A stretch of 36,179 nucleotides of DNA, taken from Trichoplax sp. H2 (lineage: Eukaryota; Placozoa; Uniplacotomia; Trichoplacea). The notes under the pieces were generated by a model that made no database searches, was not told the DNA's origin, and saw only the letters and a program-made list of their open reading frames with translations. Position numbers and translations under genes: made by a program. This document shows, piece by piece, positions 30,495 through 36,179 of this stretch (its first letter is position 1; every line of letters begins with the position of its first letter). The stretch lies in the NCBI GenBank assembly GCA_003344405.1, contig NOWV01000363.1, positions 1 to 36,179 on the forward strand. Reading direction: 5' to 3'.

Positions 30495-30975
30495 ACTTTT
30501 ATAACTCAACTTCAATACTAAATTAATAACAATTGATGAAAAACTTTAATTCTGTTTAAAGCAATTGTAGTTACTTATTGGTATAATAGCCTAGAGAACC
30601 ACTCTACCCTTACATTTATACTGCAATTATAACTCTACTCTAGTACTAAATTAACAATTGATGACAAAATTTTATTCTACCGAAAGCAAAATGGAGCTAT
30701 TTATCGGTGTTATAGCCAAGAGAACCACCCCACCCTTACATCGCATAGTACTTTTTATAGAGCAATTAGAGCTCTACTCCAACACTAATTAACATTTGAT
30801 GAAAAACTTTAACTCTACCGAAGGTAAATTGTAGTAATTTATTGGTGTAATAGCCCTAAGAACCATTCTTACGTTCATGCTACAATTATTACTCAGCTCC
30901 AGTACTAAATTAACAATTGATGAAAAATTTTTATTCTACCTAAAGTAAATTGGAGTTATTTGATTGAAATGGATT
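30495..30975. repeat. four-unit tandem repeat, about 121-138 bp
   Basis: The anchor tactaaatt-aacaattgatgaaaaa occurs at about 30531, 30656, 30794 and 30915. Units also share ttattggtgtaatagcc and gagaaccact. Imperfect, non-coding. Confidence 0.8.
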
Positions 30976-33766
30976 TAGTCCATCAGCCTCCAGTTTATCG
31001 TAACGACATCATTTCTGCAACCATAATAATTCAAGTATGTTTGCAATTACTTTTATTCTTCAACTGGCCAACTGCTTCACAGTCAGTATGACTCATGATT
31101 TCGTCATTGTACCCTACTCTCCCCTAAGGCATATTTATAGCCTCAGAACTTGCATGAGACTAAATTATTGTACATGCGCGGCTAATTATGGATATGCGGT
31201 AAATCTTACAGTCTACACACCAAACTCAGAACGCTTAGCCATGATATTTTCTGTATTAAGCGAGATAATTATTATAAGCTAGATTACAGGCAACAGCCTC
31301 ATTCGTTTACTAATTTAATACATCCAGCTCCTTCACTATAGTTTATCAAATGCTGTAGCAGGCTAAAATTTACCTACTAGGAGAAGCAAGCATATTACGT
31401 CATCTTATTTGCATTGATAACTTATTCTACATTCAATACCCGCCCAGTGGAATAAGCTCGCTGGCTAACATTACAATGCTTGCAAATTATTTACACAATT
31501 TATCGCTTACGAAAATTTTTTAAATATGTATGAAGATAACATGAGAAAGCTGATTTGACTACAGGATGAATTCAATATCGTCTGGCGTCAGCTGCAGTCG
31601 TGCATCGCACTAGCGCATAACCCAAAGACTCCAGAGCGACTTTGGGTATAACCACTATTTACCGCTAATAATATTGTACCGCTTCAGTTATTAGGACATA
31701 TATTAGTATTTACCTATAATTATACAAGTCAATTTCTTATGAAGTATTTATATGTACATGTGGCACATGTGTGTATGTGATATGTTTAAACGTATCCTAT
31801 TCTGCTATTCCTTAAGGGCTATAAAACTTTTGAATATTGCAATTTACTTTTTACTGCTAATGCTATTGTAGTGCTCCTATAAATAATAAATATATAAACA
31901 ATTACCTATAACAATTTAATTAATAATAGAACATCAAACTCACTGAAAAAGACTATCTATCTCTGTTCTATAGGATGCTGCCGCAAAACTGTAGCAGAGT
32001 TAAACAAGAAAAGGTTACTTTTTTATTAAAGTTATCCCCTTACGACATTCATACGAAAATCGATAGATCGAGCAATATGATTTATCCAATAAGCTGGAAA
32101 ATTAAGCTATATATAAATCTAGAGTAATATAAATTTTACGCCAAGTTCATAATGTCTTATTTGCTTGTTCGTATTGTCTCTATTAACAGGTGCAAACTAG
32201 AACAGTTTTACTTCCTTATGGCATTAATAGTCTCAATTTTTCAACATTATCAAACCTGTAGCTGCAAAGTAATTAAAAGCTATCAGTATAGAAATTACTT
32301 ATCCCCAAACTAAGGGACTTACTCCTACAGTATTTTTAACTTACAGGAAAAAAATACAGTATACATCAGGGGTATAATTTCAATTCAGGTCTACTTTTAT
32401 GCGTATTCCTTTACATTTAAGATTGCTAAACTTTTCAACTTCTTAGTATCAGCAGAGAATTAAGCTGGAGGCCTCAAATAGAAATAAATATTGATGTCGT
32501 GCGAGATCGAACATGTAAATATTAAATATTCAAAATTGTAGCAGAAAGATATCGAATGGACATCTTTACTCTTTTATTCTTTAATCATTATGTCAGCAGT
32601 TATGGTAATGTAGCTTTCCCAAATCTAGATAATAGCAATCTATTTTACGAATATATCTTAGTCCAACATAGAATTACTCTAGTTAAGTGTGCTAATGGTA
32701 TTAGCCAACTTTGTATAATTTACGTTTATTGATTGCCTAAGCTTTACAACATATCTTTGTTATACGTCTATGAACATTACGCGATTTTTAACGCTTTTAT
32801 AGTGGTACGTATATACGCGTATACGCAATCTAAGCTATAACGGCAATATCATTAAGACTTCATTAAGGTCCATCGTCATTTGAAAAACCTTTTGGATCTG
32901 AACATAAACGACAAATATATTACTATTGGCAATTATTTCTACGCTAAGATAATGCTACAAATGGTAAATTAATATCCGGGTAATAATTATTAATACTATC
33001 ATGGCGAACATATGGGCCGGATATGGCATCATTTATTCTTCAATAGTCTATTGCTTCCTGGCTTGAAGTCTATTATAATGCGGTAAGAAACGTAAAATAA
33101 TATTTTTATAATCTTTAGCAGGCTATCATATTTTAGGACATACGGTACCTAATGTAGCTGAAATCCGTGTTCTAGCCCATAAACAAATAGGCTTTAGGTC
33201 AGTATTAAATCTATCTCGCTCCATAAAAGAATTCAAATCAGCTTTTTTGATGAAAAAAACAGCAGTACTTACTAAACGGTAAGATCTACTACTGATATGG
33301 AAGCATATATACCTTTGATTTCAATCATACCTTTAAAAATTGTAGTTCTATAGAGGTAGTTGATATAAACTCTTTTCTCAAGATATCATGATTTCAAATC
33401 TACTCTAAAATATTTGATTTCTACCCCATAAAAACGTGAATTAAAGATAATATTACTTCAATCATAATTATTGATTGATCTTAATGTAGGTACTTTACAT
33501 CCGGGTTCAAGAAATGCTCAATCTTAAATAGAAAATGTTGTTAAAAGTAGTAGATACACCTGATATTTGACTAACATCATTAATAGCACTATACCTGGTG
33601 ACTATCTAATCTAATTCCATCCCAGTTCAGATGATATGTTACACTTCCTACGCATATATAGGTCTTCAATTTAAGATTTGAAATCATCTAGTAAATGGCT
33701 GATTAAACCAAAAATTTTTAAATATTCCAATTCAAACGATACCGGTCAGTAATGATGAGACATGCT
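30976..33766. other. intergenic, no gene supported
   Basis: An open frame at 31037-31282 begins with a weakly hydrophobic stretch, but it has no homologous copy, splice context or recognisable domain, and composition matches the surroundings. Short palindromes such as tatatacgcgtatac (32810) are noted only. No RNA gene found. Confidence 0.35.
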
Positions 33767-33850
33767 ACACGGTACGGTATAAAGTTACTGAACCTCTGTT
33801 AAATGAGCACATTATCGTAAACCGTCAGTAAAGCGACGGGAGCTTGCACT
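33767..33850 (+). repeat. partial direct copy of the fold-back element arm
   Basis: Runs from acacggtacggtataaagtt to cgacgggagcttgcact and matches 33996-34103, except that it lacks about 30 bases (34020-34050, with acaggtctacgacaaatgg). It has no inverted partner next to it. Confidence 0.75.
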
Positions 33851-33995
33851 AATATTATTTATATATACTGTATATTATGCAGTATGAATGAGTGGGTAAG
33901 AGTGTTCCACATAGCTAAAAATGGAGAATTACTGTAAGATTAGAGAAATGCGGTATGTATATCAGTATATGTCATACACTCTACTACTACACAGT

Positions 33996-34205
33996 ACACG
34001 GTATAAAGTTACTGAACCTCTGACAGGTCTACGACAAATGGTAATACTATCTGTTAAATGAGCACATTATCGTAAACCGTCAGCAAAGCGACGGGAGTTT
34101 GCACTAGTTCAAATAAAACTAGTACAAATTCACGTCGCTTTGCTGACGGTTTACGATAATGTACTTATTTGTTAATAAGTAACAGATAGTAGTACCATTC
34201 GACAT
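33996..34205. mobile_element. fold-back (MITE-like) element
   Basis: Arm 34034-34109 (atggtaatactatctgttaa ... tttgcactagtt) and arm 34117-34199 (aactagtacaaattcacgtc ... cagatagtagtaccat) are near-perfect inverted copies of about 75 bases separated by a 7-base loop (caaataa). The transcript or single strand would form a long hairpin. No coding capacity. Probably the inner part of a non-autonomous DNA transposon; a third, direct arm lies at 33767-33850. Confidence 0.8.
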
Positions 34206-36179
34206 TATTTATATCCCGGTAATAGCCAGGCACTACTATATTCACAGCTTATAGAATACTACTTTTCAATGATGATTTGACGGATGAAATGCTATATTAA
34301 GATTAGTTCATGGTCCAAAGCACATTATGATAACTAATGTACGGTGATGACATATCAAGTTAAGATTAGCAGGTACTGTAAGATATCTACAGTGCGGTAC
34401 AATGCCCTTCGTACTGTGGTCAATTCTATACCAATCATTATAATGTGTCTAAGGATCGCTTGAGTATGCAAAGCAAAGCTTTCTCTGTCGATAGCAACTG
34501 TTATAAGAAAATGTAACAATCAAAAAGGCGGTGTAGAAAACTCTATAAAGATTCTATGTTGATTCAATTTTCATCAGAACATTACTTCAAATCAAAATTT
34601 AAAGGCCCAGTGGCCACCCTTAGTGATATAACGAATACTATTTTAATAATCAGTACTCTACAGAAATGACTACCTTAGAGGTATTCGTTTTACATGAAGA
34701 AATCTTGAGGTAAAAAGTACTGTAAGATTGTTATACTGACCTATTGAAATGAACCCATAATCAAAGTCATCTAAAAGTAGTATAAATACCCCTGCACTGC
34801 TCGTTTCAAGGGCGGTGCGGGTTGGAGGGATTAAACTCTTGCTTTTTGTCCTTCTATAACAGAATGATTTCGATGGCATGATAGTATGTAAACATAAAAA
34901 ATGAGTTACATCGTCTTCTGTTATTTATTCGTGAAAGTCCATCATCATTTTAATATACTCCCAACAAACAAACTAAATAAACACCAAGCACCTAATTGTA
35001 TTCTAGAGTACAGTATAGCAATTAATTAGTAAATAGGTGATATAGGAAGCTCTTCTACCAAAATAAAGCAACATTGCACTAAGTGATCAATAGAATAAAA
35101 GTCAGGAAACTAACAAGAATACAAAGTGTCAAAAATGCAGTTAAAAGAAGTTCGTCATTCCCCTGATTGAATAAGATAGATGACAATGTGCAGTACTCGA
35201 GCCATTTGATAAATTTAGGGGCAATACTGTGTTGATATAAGGATTAAGATAATTAGAGATCATCCTACATCGTGAGAATACCTACATTAGTAGAAATAAA
35301 ATATCAACTGCAATAAAATAAGTATAATATATGGGCATCTCTAGCTGTAATAAACAGATGTTAGTCACCTTCAACAATGGCGGATACGGTTCAGTGGAGA
35401 TTAAATATTACATTCGTAACATGAGAAATAGAAATAGAATAAGACAAATTATACGAGAAGAGCCACTATGCGTACAGTATATAAATAATTAATCATTGAC
35501 GGATTGATTAATAAAGGCAGCAAATTTTTCATTCCATAATTATTAAATTTATTGATTAATTCATTTAAGTTTAACAAAATCATGAATGAAATAGAAGAAA
35601 GCTCCAACATTCACTAGTTAATTTTATTATCTCTCACAGCTAGTTCAATAAGAGCTGAATTTGCCAGTAGTCAAAAATTTACGCTATTCATGATAATTGG
35701 AAGAGCTTACTATACCAAAATAATGTTTTGTTTTTCAATATGATCAATACTGACGTTTTTTAAGATGCAATATATATTTCCTCAAAATAGATTAAAACTT
35801 TTCATAGGGCATGCTAGCATGGAGAGATAATTCTAATATATTAGCAGCTACAGGCTATTTGGTTATAACTAATTGCGGAAGATTGAATTGTAATATCAAT
35901 CTTATTAAGGGCTTATCTATAAATAATAGCCTGTTTATATTTTAAAACAATTTAATACTCCATTGGATTTGAATAGTGTACTACATGTTCAATAAAATTA
36001 AAATATTATGGCTCCTGCAACATAATTTTACAGATATTTTGTCCAATTATATTGCGTTGATATAAATGGCGATCAATCAAATTAAATCATCCACTCGAAT
36101 ATTAATTACATAAACTAAGCGAAAATTATTTCAATTAAAGGATTCAGCTATTTTTGTAATCTATCAAGCTTGGATCGAA
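34206..36179. other. intergenic, no gene supported
   Basis: AT-rich DNA. A 69-codon minus-strand frame (34670-34879) starts with ATG but has no recognisable motif, and I could not find convincing neighbouring exons. The window ends in intergenic or intronic sequence. Confidence 0.35.

Noticed and set aside
31037-31282. 81-codon frame with a hydrophobic start that might be a secreted protein
   Set aside because: The hydrophobic stretch is weak, there is no second exon, copy or motif, and composition equals the background.
34670-34879. 69-codon minus-strand frame beginning MPSKSFCYRRTKS
   Set aside because: No recognisable domain and no convincing neighbouring exon; its length is within chance.

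Overview
The window is AT-rich (roughly two-thirds A+T) nuclear DNA of an intron-bearing eukaryote. I see spliced coding exons with GT/AG borders, TATA boxes, untranslated first exons and AATAAA poly(A) signals, and no operons or ribosome binding sites. A secreted peptide family together with a long-coiled-coil, BAR-like gene points to an animal. Compact genes with short introns and this base composition would suit a non-bilaterian such as a placozoan or cnidarian, but nothing here proves the taxon.

The left 20 kb (about 1-20,250) is a tandem array of one gene family, not recognised by name. Four copies start at 1662, 7706, 12845 and 17139. Each has a TATA box (lost in copy 4), an untranslated first exon, an intron of 114-124 nt, and a coding exon for a signal peptide plus a very acidic propiece. 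An intron with a GTAAGT donor follows, then a second coding exon for a strongly cationic peptide of arginine runs alternating with Trp/Phe/Tyr, and then AATAAA. The second exon is visible only when the intron is spliced out; unspliced frames hide it. The three intact precursors are 139, 141 and 123 residues. The acidic part (net about -22 to -24) is matched by a basic part of about +30, +31 and +16. All three end near Gly-Lys or Gly-Lys-Lys, a C-terminal amidation signal. The layout (signal, acidic propiece, cationic amidated C-terminus) resembles Hydra arminins and other animal antimicrobial peptide precursors, so an epithelial defence or microbiome-shaping role is the leading inference. Copy 4 is broken: its core promoter is deleted, exon 2 is frameshifted and the amidation Gly is lost. 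Copies 3 and 4 sit in homologous units of about 4.3 kb, and a truncated fifth unit begins at 20,073.

The middle (21-27.2 kb) has minus-strand genes. A multi-exon gene at 24080-27176 encodes a 279-residue alpha-helical protein that looks like a BAR domain. Further downstream on the same strand, 21030-21861 holds two or three exons of an unrecognised protein that could be a separate gene or the C-terminal continuation of the BAR gene. Between them lies a 20-N scaffold gap flanked by two nearly identical copies of the same 0.5 kb, probably two haplotypes that failed to merge.

The right part (27.2-36.2 kb) shows no convincing gene. It holds several families of degenerate tandem repeats and a fold-back (MITE-like) element at about 34.0-34.2 kb.
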